Shown here one piece after another: positions 39,735 to 49,609 of a DNA stretch of 64,000 nt. The DNA lies in NCBI RefSeq assembly GCF_016086655.4, contig NC_052137.2, positions 20,065,041 to 20,129,040 on the forward strand, written 5' to 3'. Every line of letters starts with the position of its first letter. Within the stretch, counting starts at the first letter, position 1. Under the pieces are notes generated by a model. It made no database searches and had not been told where the DNA came from. It worked only from the letters and a program-made list of their open reading frames with translations. This stretch comes from Lepeophtheirus salmonis. Lineage: Eukaryota > Arthropoda > Copepoda > Siphonostomatoida > Caligidae. The position numbers and the translations under genes are program-made.

Positions 39735-40005
39735 TCGGAAAGTTCACCCTGCTCTTTTCACCACAGAAAGTTCGCCTCCCTCTTTTCAACCCGAGGAAAG
39801 TTCATTCTAAAGGATTAAAAGAAATTACATTACTCTTGTAATGCTTTAGTTCATCCCATACAAGTTCATCCAGAAGTAAGACATCGCGAGGAAAGTTAAT
39901 CTCGAATCAAGTTCACAGCGAGGAAAGTTCATCACAAGACAAGTTCAACTCGATTGGAATTCATGCCAAGGCAAGTTTATCCAAGTTGAGTGTTAACAAG
40001 GTTAG
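39735..40005. repeat. Degenerate array of AAGTTCATC-like words
   Basis: Within about 270 bp the word (G/C)AAAGTTCA(C/T)C or CAAGTTCATC recurs roughly a dozen times at 15-30 bp spacing (for example CGAGGAAAGTTCAT, ACAAGTTCATCC, GCGAGGAAAGTTCATC), ending near GAGTGTTAAC. It could be the body of a non-autonomous element like the GACGAA-rich MITE at 42.5 kb, or a decayed minisatellite. It lies directly upstream of the gypsy 5' LTR. Confidence 0.5.
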
Positions 40006-40075
40006 TCAACAAGAAAATGACTGCGAAAGTACTGTAGATTTATTAAATAAATATCTTCCTATTTCTGGTGACGTC

Positions 40076-40223
40076 TGTTGTGATCGGTATATCCCTACCA
40101 GTTTATATGTGTGTACATAATCTTCGTGTGAAATTATATTCTTTGTAGTTACTAAATAAAGAACCTGAATACACCTTTGCACTCACTCGGTACTACCCTT
40201 CTGTGGAATCTAATAGTCGATCC
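40076..40223 (+). mobile_element. 5' LTR of the gypsy element (left half)
   Basis: Begins TGTTGTGATCGG and contains an AATAAA polyadenylation-like signal (AATAAAGAACCTGAATAC). It is followed at 40224 by TGGCGACGAGCCAGGA, similar to the tRNA-Arg type primer site (TGGCGACC...) of mdg1/412-like elements. The same LTR occurs inverted at 46505-46663, with diverged sequence. Confidence 0.7.
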
Positions 40224-42477
40224 TGGCGACGAGCCAGGATGTCTAATTACTCATCATATTAATAGATACCTATGTATACATAACACACTGGCAAACAAGA
40301 TGGTCAATCTACTTCCACGCCTTACTGTTGATGATCTACGGGAGGAATGTTCCAGAATGTAACTGACCGAGTCTAAGGAAGAACTGGTGGACCTACGTAA
40401 ACCTCAACTTGTAGCATTATTGAAGGAGCACCTTGAAACTTGTGGATGTAATCCTAAAACATTCGACTTCGAGAAGCCTTATCCTTCAACTCCTGATACG
40501 GATCGATGTTGGGGTACAAGTAACTTTGGTGTTTCCCAACCTTCTCCTATTGGAATGTCCGGGCCTAGAAGAGGCCATTGATGGTTCAGATTGAGTGATG
40601 AATTCTGCAAATACGTAGTGCTCTATCCTGATCTGTCTGCAGAACAAAAGGCGGCTCTCTTACTTCATTGCGCCGGCTCCGATGTCTAACAGTTGCATAA
40701 AATCCCCGATTTGGAACCTAAAGTCAACGATGATCCCTATGGAGGAAGTATTTCTGAAGTAGAGTCTCTGTTATATGTTTGGTTCTGCTTGACCTAGATA
40801 CAGTAGACTGTGTGAGAATCAATCGATAACTTTTATAGCCCGTCTACGGAGTCAGGGATGGTTCTGCAAACTCCAATAGTGATTCTGTAATTCTCTTTAT
40901 GAATATGATGTACTCGTGCGAACTATCATCAAGAATACGACCTCTACTAATCGACGACAGACCGCTTTTGAAAAGAAGTTTGTCAAATTCGAAGAAGTCA
41001 TCGAGATAGGTTGTGCCATGGAATCAGCAGAAGCTCACTCTCGAGAAATGGTTAAAGAAAAAACTTTCATGGTTTCTGAATTAAAAGGACCCAAAGGCAC
41101 TCTTCGCCCCAAACCTAATTTGCGTCCTCTGGAACAAAATCTCAGAAAAATAAATTTCAAAAATTAATTTTTTCCCACTATGCATCCACTTCTTCGTTCT
41201 CATTGTCCTGCTATTAGTAAAATTTGCTTCAACTACTATTGTGCTGATCATTTTGCATCGTGCTGCAGATCTGGTCAGAGCAACCTGATTGAAGGTAAAC
41301 TTTCCAAGATTTCTTCTCCGAATTCTTCCAAACGAGCATTTGTCAAGCCGTCATATTGAACAAAGCTGTTACATTCCTACTCGACTTATGGCCTAATGTA
41401 AATATTATCCCTCATCAACTTGTAAAAATGGATTCTATCTCTAGTCACGTTACTGTTTTCGGGGGTAACAAAATTCCTATAAAAGGATCGATGAGCCTCC
41501 CTCTCTTCCTTAAAAACTCAAGGTCTCTTTAATTTCCTTGTAACGAATGTAGATCAACCAATCTTAGAATCTCAAGCAACCTTAGATCTTGGTCTTGTTT
41601 TGTCTTCACAAGCTATCTTTCATTTGCACTTTGTTTCATTTCATTTGTGCACTCAATGGAGTATGATTTAGAATATCTCAATACAAAATACCATTGCCTA
41701 TTCGAAATCTCAGGTAACCACACTGCTAACCAAGCACGGGTAGCTATTCATATTAAAGAAGGATCTTAACCTTGCTATTTCGGAGCTTGTCCGGTTCCTC
41801 ATGCACATTGAGCTAAAGTTATTGAGGAACTTAACGACATTGTACACCGTGGTACCCTCTCAAAGGTTGAGACTTCAGATTGGATTTCGCATATTGTAAC
41901 TGTCCTTAAACGGGACGGGAAGGTTCGCATCTGCGTGGACTATACTCAAACGATATCTCCAGTAATTAATAAGCTCCTTTACCCTCTCCCACACCCTGAA
42001 GAACTGTTCTCAGGGCTAGCAGGTTCAATTTTCTTTTCTAACCTTGATTATAGCCATTCTTATGAACAGTATGAATTTGGAGAGTCACCTTAAGAAATTT
42101 TGACGATCCATACCCCTCTGGGTCTCCTAAAGTATAAGGTACTACCTTAAGTTCTTTCTTCGGCTCCGGCTATTGTTCAAGCTGCACATAAGAAACTGTT
42201 CGTAGGTATCTCCAATGTAATAGTCTACATCGATGACCTCCTTATTTACTCTCATTCGATGTCAGATCACCTATCTACTCTCAAACAAGTCTATGATCGT
42301 ATCATGTCTCCTGGAGCTCGCTTCAAAAAAGTAAATGTGTGTTTACATGTTATCAGTTAACATACGTTGGTTTCCAAGTTTTGGAAAATGGAAAGTCACC
42401 TGATCTTGAATTAGTTCGTTCAGTGAGGGAATTTCCTACTCCTGGATCTACTCCTAAATTCAAGTCATTCTTGGAAC
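40224..42477 (+). mobile_element. Ty3/gypsy gag-pol relic, 5' half (gag, protease, RT)
   Basis: A decayed gag region includes LRKPQLVALLKEHLE (40394-40438). A nucleocapsid knuckle CFNYYCADHFASCC at about 41227 keeps the first Cys, the His and the last Cys, but the second Cys is Tyr. A protease-like VTFLLDLWPNVNII has lost the DTG triad. Reverse transcriptase: TVLKRDGKVRICVDYTQT, NKLLYPLPHPEELFSGLAGS, FFSNLDYS and VIVYIDDLLIYSHS (the YIDD polymerase motif, about 42220). The register ends TPKFKSFLE at 42477, where a MITE is inserted. There are stops and frameshifts throughout. RNase H and integrase are missing here and appear on the minus strand at 46.7-47.75 kb. Confidence 0.85.
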
Positions 42478-42725
42478 CAGTGTTAACTTCGTCAAGCCTG
42501 ACAAGACGAAATCATTTCGTCAACGAAGCTTTTTTTCTTGACGAGACGAAGACGAAACTGACGAATCTAACGAAGACAAAAATCTGACGAAGACGAAATT
42601 CTGTCCAAGACGAAACTCTAAAAAGGACGAAACTCAGACGAACAAGAAACTCTGGCGAAGACGAGACAAGACGAAGACGATATACAAGATAACTACGGCG
42701 AAGCAATGTCGATGTCTGACAAAGA
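42478..42725 (+). mobile_element. GACGAA-rich hAT-type MITE inside gypsy (left copy)
   Basis: Begins CAGTGTTAACTTCGTCAAGC, preceded by CTTGGAAC (42470-42477), the expected 8-bp duplication. The body is a degenerate series of GACGAAACT/GACGAAGAC words. It ends near TGACAAAG without the final inverted repeat, so the right end is lost. The other copy is 47755-47979. Confidence 0.75.
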
Positions 42726-42730
42726 TAATA

Positions 42731-42816
42731 TTATGACACTGACGAAACTCTAACAAAAACTAATGACTTAATATTATGAACTTACGAAACTCTAACAACA
42801 ACTAATGACTTACTTA
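42731..42816 (+). repeat. 43-bp tandem duplication
   Basis: Two 43-bp units, each containing ACGAAACTCTAACAA and AACTAATGACTTA, directly follow the truncated MITE. They may derive from its body. Confidence 0.6.
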
Positions 42817-45208
42817 TTCCAGAGACAGAAAATATCAATGCTATTATTGATACTGATAGTTCGTGCAACATGCCCCAATGGTCTCATAACACAAAACTTT
42901 TCTTAAAGAGTATAAAATTTAATTAATAATTAATTGTCTGTGTTTGTATTTCATCAGCACACAAGTTGTGCAATATGTCAGTATTGCCCGGAGTAGGTTT
43001 ATAACCCAATTCCAAATCATTGTAATTGGCAAAGGAACCCCTTGTTCGAGACTCTATTTACTTTTTCTGCCCACAAGTTGTGCAATATACCAACAGGGCA
43101 TATAGCTGGCTCATAACCCAACGCCAATTTACTGTTTTTTTATATGACCTCTAGACAATAACGAAATTATATATATATATATATGATCCATTTGAATTCC
43201 TACTGGGTTATAAAGGCGGTCAACAACCAGAATGGGGGGCTCAGGCTTAAAAACGTCCAAGAGGTATAACTATAAATTGCAAAATAACATTGATTATGTG
43301 AATTCCTAATTAGCCGTGAAAGAATGAAATGAATATTTTTCTAATCACTGGATATATTATTTTTATCGTATGTACGCTTTTTTGTAAAATCATTACGTCT
43401 TAAAAGATGGTGTACTCAATTTTAAATAACTAACAAATTATAGAGTACCAAACGATGTTTGATATGAAGTGAATATCAATAAATAATAACCATCAAGTTC
43501 ATTAAAGAAGCTCAATCAGGATCAGACACAAGGTAACTTTTTCTCATCAAATATGTACTTAAAGCAGGCTTGTACCTGTTCACCCTTTTTCTGTTCGGTC
43601 GTTTAATTTGTAAAAACTTTCCGTTCGCCTTTCACTCATTCGTTCTTTTTTTTCAGTTAAAATTTCCGTTAAATCGTTAATTTTTGAATTTTTATTTATT
43701 CATTTAATATTTACCTAGTATAAAAAGTCCAACCTAAAAAATACTCATTAATATACGAAGCCCTTTTTGTTTCGTAATACATAAAAATGAGCCTCAAGGA
43801 CGTAGCTTACTAAAAGCAAAACAGGTAATCCCTGGCGCTCTAAAATGATACTCTCAATTTTCATAAAATAATGCCCAATTTCTTTTAAAAAAAGCTTGTT
43901 TTTTTAATAGCCTCAAAATAGAGGCAGTACTTTTATTCAAGGGAGTATCCAATTTTTTTCAACAGCTCCCCCTCCTTTAAAAATAGTTGAACCGATATAT
44001 TTTTTCTGAGTTACCTTATTTACTGGGAAGGTTTACAATAACAATATAGGCAAATACTAAGTGTGACGTTCATTCAGGGGTGCCATAATAGGTGTGAAGA
44101 GGGGAAAAAATGTGACTCCGAACCTAACCCGACTTTCGGACCAGCCTAGTTGCACCCATAAAACTAGGATTTGGTCGGTCTTTAATTGTCAGGCCCTGTC
44201 GGATTTCATTTTTTAATTGCTTTGCTGATTTTTCAAAAGTCTTAGTTTGTTTATAGTGTTAACCTCTCCAGGGTTCTATTTCTATTATTATTATTTATTG
44301 TTAGAGAGATTAATACAAGACTTTGGAGTGGAGCAGGGAAAATTTTTGTCAGATGTCATGAATCACTTGTCTATATTTTCGGCTACAGCCCAACCTGATT
44401 GCACTGCTTTGACCAGTTAATAAGTGCATACCGCATATCAATACTATACATTTATTCGTGCAGTTGTAATATTATTATTTTGTAAAACTTGTCTACAGTT
44501 TTCTTTTTGTACATAGTCCAATTTTATATTTTGTATTGGCTATGGATGTTACATATTTTCATTATTTATTATATTATTAGAGGTATTTATATTTTTGCAG
44601 AATATAATAAATCTCTAAGGCAATTAATATATTCAGCTTTGTGTAACAGTTAGAAATTGAATATACATATTATTGTCTAATATTTTGTATAAGGTGCCAA
44701 ATTGATTCGGATTGGCCCTATTGGATTGCATGTTGATCACAATACCATATATATGAGTTATGACATTTTAATAAAAGAAGCAAGAATAGGGAGAAGTGTC
44801 AAACGTAATCCATTCGCCTTTTTTTGATTTTTCAACTGGCTTTGTCTGAGGCCCACAAATGAGTAACTAAATCTAACTATCTATAAAGCTATAAAATTGA
44901 CTAGAATTATGTCCTCAAAGACTCGCAACTGTAAATTATAGTTTAAGACAAATGATTTGAATTTAATATTGCAATAATAAATCCTCCACAACTTTTTAGG
45001 CCCATTCATCAAGCTACCGTGTATGCTACCGGGACATAAAAACATGTCTCTCTCTAAGTTTATGAAATAATTATTGGTAAGCAACTTACCAAATATATGG
45101 CAGTATGATTTCATAGTGTTTTGAAACTTCAGTAAATTAATTACCTTCAATTGCAGTTCATAATGAAGATCTATATGTAAGTGTAAATTATATAAAACAC
45201 CTAAGGTT
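42817..45208. other. Non-coding stretch with minor repeats
   Basis: CACAAGTTGTGCAATAT occurs near 42960 and 43074, each followed about 40 bp later by CATAACCCAA-like text, so a roughly 65-bp segment is duplicated. An (AT)n tract is at about 43170. 43566 starts CAGGCTTGTACCTGTTC (hAT-like end). A 119-codon minus-strand open frame (45240-44881) has no recognised motif, and I do not call it a gene. Confidence 0.3.
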
Positions 45209-46223
45209 AATAATTTTGGTAAGGATACAAAAGCGTCCAAGGAGAAGGGAATAAATACTTATTAAATCATTGATTAGATAATAAACATCTTCCTCTATCA
45301 AGAACGTTATCATTTCCCGCCTTATTATTCAATAGTAATATAATATTAGACACTGATAGTCGATAGAGAACTGAATAAAATGCCTAAAATAACGTCTCTT
45401 TCTGTCTGAATTTTTGGAAATAGAGACCTAGGAATTTGGAAATACTTACCGGACGAGAAACTGATGGTTTGTCGGATAAAATATTTACTAATTTCGAAAC
45501 GGAACTCTGAATTTTGTACTATCCAACAGTAAGTATTCATTTTTTTAAAAATCTAATCATAAAATATGATTCTATTTTAGCTAAAAATATCAAGAATTAT
45601 GACACACAACTCATTAAATGGCCAAAACAACTGCTTAAATGGTCACAACAACGGGTGTAGTAGCTTTGGATGGTTCATAACTAGTTTGTCTGATACTAGT
45701 TTCTTCACTTAAAGACTTGGTTAGGATGATTAGGTTTTCCAATATTACATGGTTAATATATTTTATTTTTTTATCACTTAAGGATTAGCTATGGTTGATA
45801 AGCTCCAAGAAATGGTGTTCAGAAAACTCATAACAGGCAAAAACAACTGCTTAAATCGTCACAACAACGGGGTTGGCTGCGCTCGGTGTAGCATTATAAT
45901 TAGCAATTGTGTGTATCCTTCATGATATGCTGTTATATAAACATAAATAACGGGGAGTTTTTTTAATGCTCTTAATAAGGAGTAATATCGCCGGACATTA
46001 CTACATAATTAGCTTTTGCTCTAAAACTTTACAAGGGATTTAATTTTACCATTTTTTTTATTAGTATATTTATTGTTTAATTTTATGATTTTGACATTTA
46101 CTTTATTATTAATAATTATTTAGATCTCATCGGTAGAGATATATCTATCCTGTGCATAATTGTATATAGCAACTTCCACATGAAGAAAAAGGGGTGATGA
46201 TATTTTTGATTAAACTCCACGTC
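45209..46223 (+). repeat. Copy 1 of a 1.0-1.4 kb inverted repeat
   Basis: Matches the reverse complement of 59492-60883 along its length, from AATTTTGGTAAGGATAC at the left to ACTCCACGTC at the right. It lacks about 370 bp present in the other copy (60240-60600), which there encodes a hAT fragment. An internal block (AACAACTGCTTAAATGGTCA and CACAACAACGGG) occurs twice in it, near 45625 and 45845, about 220 bp apart. Confidence 0.7.
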
Positions 46224-46504
46224 AAGATAACCTTAAAAATTACAAATGGGGTGTATTGGATTAAACAAAATTTATAATGAATTTAAAAATATTTATTTAT
46301 CTAGTAACTTTTAAAGTTTTCATTTAATCTGTTAATGAGACGTATATTAGTTTCAACCCGACATTAGTCCTTCATTCTTTATTACCACAAGTTTGTACTT
46401 TTAGAACTTATATAGTATTAATAACCAAGACTCGTCCCAATGACGTTGTTATGTATAGAAACCTATTAATATGATGAGTAATTAGATATCCAGGCTCGTC
46501 GCCA

Positions 46505-46663
46505 GGATCAACTATTAGATTCCACATAAGGGTAATACCGAGTGAGTGCAAAGGTGTATTCAGGTTCTTTATTAATATGAAACTAAGTAACTAGAAAGAA
46601 TATAATTTCACACAAAGATTATGTACACACATATAAACAGGTCGGGATAGACAGGTCACAACA
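46505..46663 (-). mobile_element. LTR of the gypsy element (right half, inverted)
   Basis: On the minus strand it runs TGTTGTGACC (46663) to the base before TGGCGACGAGCC (46504), so LTR, primer site and about 60 bp of leader are all present beyond the integrase. A simple 3' end would have no primer site, so this marks the start of a following, lost tandem copy or a recombinant. It is diverged from 40076-40223. Confidence 0.65.
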
Positions 46664-46679
46664 TCACCTCCACCAACCA

Positions 46680-47754
46680 TTCAGCGAGTTCGAAGTTGAT
46701 TAAGATGTCTGTCTTTAAGTTCGCCATCGATTCGAACATTCCAGATAGAAGTAGAGATTTCCTCGACAGTCTTTCAAAATCCGTACAGCCATTTAGGATT
46801 GTCCCCCTTTTTACCCTTTTACCCCCCCCCCTTCCATTGCATAGCCACGGCGCCGATCCATTTGTACCCAGCGTCGACAAGAATTAGGAAGTCCTTCCCT
46901 TTGAACTGTAAGAAATCCACGTGAACACGTTCCCAAGGACAGGTAGGAGAGAAGGATACATATTTTAACTAGCCGACGGTGAGATAAGTGAAATTCGTCT
47001 AGAATTATTTTGCATAGGGAAGAAGGAACGACCAGACGGATTCCCAAAAACAGAAGACCATTTTTCAGGGATAATGCATTACATTTGTTCTTGTACACAT
47101 TGTCAACAAATTTCGACCAGTCGTTTATTCTTGCAGCCTCAACAACAAGGCAGATATGGTCATCTCCTGACATGGCCTCACACAACACTGTTTCATTACT
47201 GATGGAGGAAAAGATAGAAAGGCACATTATGAAGATTCATAAAGCCTTTCACATGGACGTTCTTAAAGTTGAACATAGAAGGACATAAAACAAAACGGGA
47301 TAACCGAGCTTTGATAACAGTAGGGACTTCTTTCTGTGGATTCAAGTTGTATTGGAGTGGTTTTTGGTCTGTTTTATTGGAGAATGATCTACCTAGAAGA
47401 TAACATTCGAAACGATTCAATCCAAAAATAATACCAGTTTCTTCTTTATCTATTTACAAGTAGTTTTTTTCTGGAGCAGAGAGTTTCCAAGTTGCAAAGT
47501 CAATGGAACGATCCAAGCCATTAATGAGATGGGAAAGACGGCTCCAAGGTCTAGTAGAGAGGAACAATGGTAACACTGGATCGTAGTGGGAAAGAACAAG
47601 AATCTTGAATATAATTCTCTTGATTGCTGAGAAGCTTTCTTCAGCCTGATTGGACAACACAAAATCCACACTTGACTTTGTTAATCCGTGTAATGGAAAA
47701 GCTATTGAGGATAGATTCTCCAAGAAGCTCCTATAAAATTGAACAAGTTCAAAG
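46680..47754 (-). mobile_element. Ty3/gypsy pol relic, 3' half (RNase H, integrase)
   Basis: The minus strand starts right beside the MITE with LVQFYRSFLENLSSIAFPLH then GLTKSSVDFVL, the stretch that normally follows RT. RNase H follows with decayed KILVLSHYDPVLPL, LSAPEKNYL, and IFGLNRFECYLLGRSFSNKT plus DQKPLQYN (family GR.F...TDHKPL). Integrase is represented by NGLLFLGIRLVVPSSL and LDEFHLSH (the H...H half of the zinc domain), then decayed core text (VFTWISYSSKGRT). Stops and frameshifts are present. Its left edge continues exactly where the plus-strand half at 42477 stops. Confidence 0.8.
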
Positions 47755-47979
47755 CAGTGTTAACTTTGTCAGCTATTTTCAGTTTTGTCTCGTCTTAGCC
47801 TTGTCTTGTCTCGTCTCTTCTTCGTCATCATTTCGTCAGTCTTCGTCAGATTTTGTCTTTTCAGTTTCGTCTTCATCATGATTTTTGTCAGATTTTCGTA
47901 TTCGTCTCGTCTTTATCATGCAAAAAAGCTTCGTTGACGACATGATTTTGTTTCGTTAGGCTTGACAAAGTTAACATTG
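47755..47979 (-). mobile_element. GACGAA-rich hAT-type MITE (complete copy, 225 bp)
   Basis: Both ends are present: CAGTGTTAACTTTGTCA at 47755 and, on the complement, CAATGTTAACTTTGTCA from 47979. Beside the gypsy half lies CTTTGAAC (minus strand, 47754-47747), one mismatch from the CTTGGAAC beside the other copy. The outer flank (GCTATTAC, 47980-47987) does not match, so that side has been rearranged. The body is built of CGTC/GACGAA words. Confidence 0.75.
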
Positions 47980-48356
47980 GCTATTACTTATATTTCCTTA
48001 CCTTGTTTATATTATGATTATATGAATAAAATAACATTCTGGAAATATATAGAATTATTTGAATTTTTCAAGTTTTGTGGTTTTTTACATTTTTTATAGG
48101 TATTTATGATTTTGTTACTTGAAATAAAATTATTTATTTAATACATTTCCTTATTTCTGTCTCTTTATTTGTTATTAGACATCGAGTATAAATAATCTAA
48201 AATGTGCTACTTAAATGTAGTATATTACCGTACACTGACGTACAATAACTTATTTAATATATGCTTATTACTTATATAAAAAATTCAGTATCTACAACTA
48301 GACTTGGGTAAGGTTGGATTAAGTCATGGATTTTGTCCCTCATTTTCAAAACTTCA
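47980..48356. other. AT-rich non-coding stretch before the assembly gap
   Basis: Nothing recognised. Confidence 0.2.
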
Positions 48357-48456
48357 NNNNNNNNNNNNNNNNNNNNNNNNNNNNNNNNNNNNNNNNNNNN
48401 NNNNNNNNNNNNNNNNNNNNNNNNNNNNNNNNNNNNNNNNNNNNNNNNNNNNNNNN
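48357..48456. other. Assembly gap of 100 N
   Basis: Exactly 100 N, the usual placeholder for a gap of unknown size. Sequence order across it is only as good as the scaffolding. Confidence 0.99.
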
Positions 48457-48469
48457 AACCTTTTATGGA

Positions 48470-48512
48470 AATATTGCTATAATTCAGAAGCCTTCTGAAT
48501 TATAGCAATATT
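48470..48512. repeat. Perfect 43-nt palindrome beside the gap
   Basis: Two 21-nt arms (AATATTGCTATAATTCAGAAG and its complement) around one C, starting 13 bp after the N run. It could be a fold-back artefact at a contig end or a real hairpin. Confidence 0.85.
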
Positions 48513-48699
48513 GTTGTTGTCTATTGTTCCATTATTGACAACAATTTTTTGTATTATAGTGGCTGTATGATTATGTTTGCGAGGTAAATACTTGGGATCG
48601 GTTTCGCGATCTACTTTTCTTTTCATTTCAGTTTCAGCAATCTCAAAGATTCTGTATGAAATCACCAAATCTGTGGTGTGATTTTTTTTTTAAACAGAG

Positions 48700-49600
48700 G
48701 AGTTATTTAAAACTTTTTGAAATTAAATTCCCCTAATATCCATTTCCGAACTTTAAACTGATGACTGCAGTGAATAAAACGAATAGTTATTTCAATAATT
48801 TTGTGATCGGTCGACAGATCTGGTCTACATGAAGCATTTTTAATCTGCTTAACTAAAATAGACGATATTAAGGCTAAATCAATTCTTGAAGATCTATTCC
48901 CACTACTCCAGGAAATATTATCCTCTGGACTGAACTGTTTCGTCAAATCCACTAAATTAAACTTTTTTATAAGTTCCCATAATATTGCAGCATTTGGATA
49001 TGCTTATCCAGATCTACATTGAAATCTCCAGACTAAAAAAAAGTCAAAGACTTGGAATTTGGCCCATACGCATTGATGACTGAAAAAGTAAAGCCAGACA
49101 CGGTAACAATAATTTTATGCCAATGACTGTCGATTGTATATTCTTTTGCAAACATTGGCTTTGGAACTCTTTTGGATACGAAAGTTAGCACTCCTCTCTT
49201 ACCTGAACCAGAAAAAAAATTTTAAACTAAAGATGGCAGACACAGGAGACAATTTCCCGAGTAGGACGAGAACACCTGAGTCCCAACATCTTACAGACAT
49301 AGGATATCGAGTTTTAAATTCAATAGATGTTTCATAAGGCCATGTCTAACTCGTCTATCTGCTCCTCCCCTTATATTCAACGACAAAATTGTAGAGAGTC
49401 CCATATGGGCCTTTAGATCATTAGAGATTTTCGTTGGAAAAAAGTCGGTTATTTTGTACTGGAGTTTAATAGTCAGATACATTTTTGGGGTTCTTCCTTT
49501 CGTTCGACGTTTGGCAATTAGAGTGCAATTCATTTCTGTTACTTTTGTTAAGTGATTAGGACCTAGTACGACTGAGTTCGGCAACTTCGTCATTCAGAAA
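48700..49600 (-). mobile_element. LINE ORF2 relic: APE-type endonuclease only
   Basis: The minus-strand frame 49593-49291 contains LSTILSLNIRGGADRRVRHG then LMKHLLNLKLDILCL, the start of an apurinic-type endonuclease (SLNI.G...R). After decayed text, 48952-48707 gives MDLTKQFSPEDNISWSSGNR, SSRIDLALISS and STDHKIIEI (family SRID....S and SDH). No reverse transcriptase follows; the sequence continues into unrelated DNA and the assembly gap. It contains stops and a frameshift. Confidence 0.75.
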
Positions 49601-49609
49601 ATGTTTATT

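Noticed and set aside
42478..42725. GACGAA array considered as a CRISPR-like or simple satellite array
   Set aside because: The repeats are degenerate and unevenly spaced, and the second copy has hAT-type ends, so it is a MITE body.
44881..45240. 119-codon minus-strand open frame, longest unexplained one in the window
   Set aside because: No recognised motif, AT-driven composition, and it overlaps the border of a repeat; reported only as unassigned.
48304..48498. Open frame crossing the N run
   Set aside because: It exists only because the N bases contain no stop codons.
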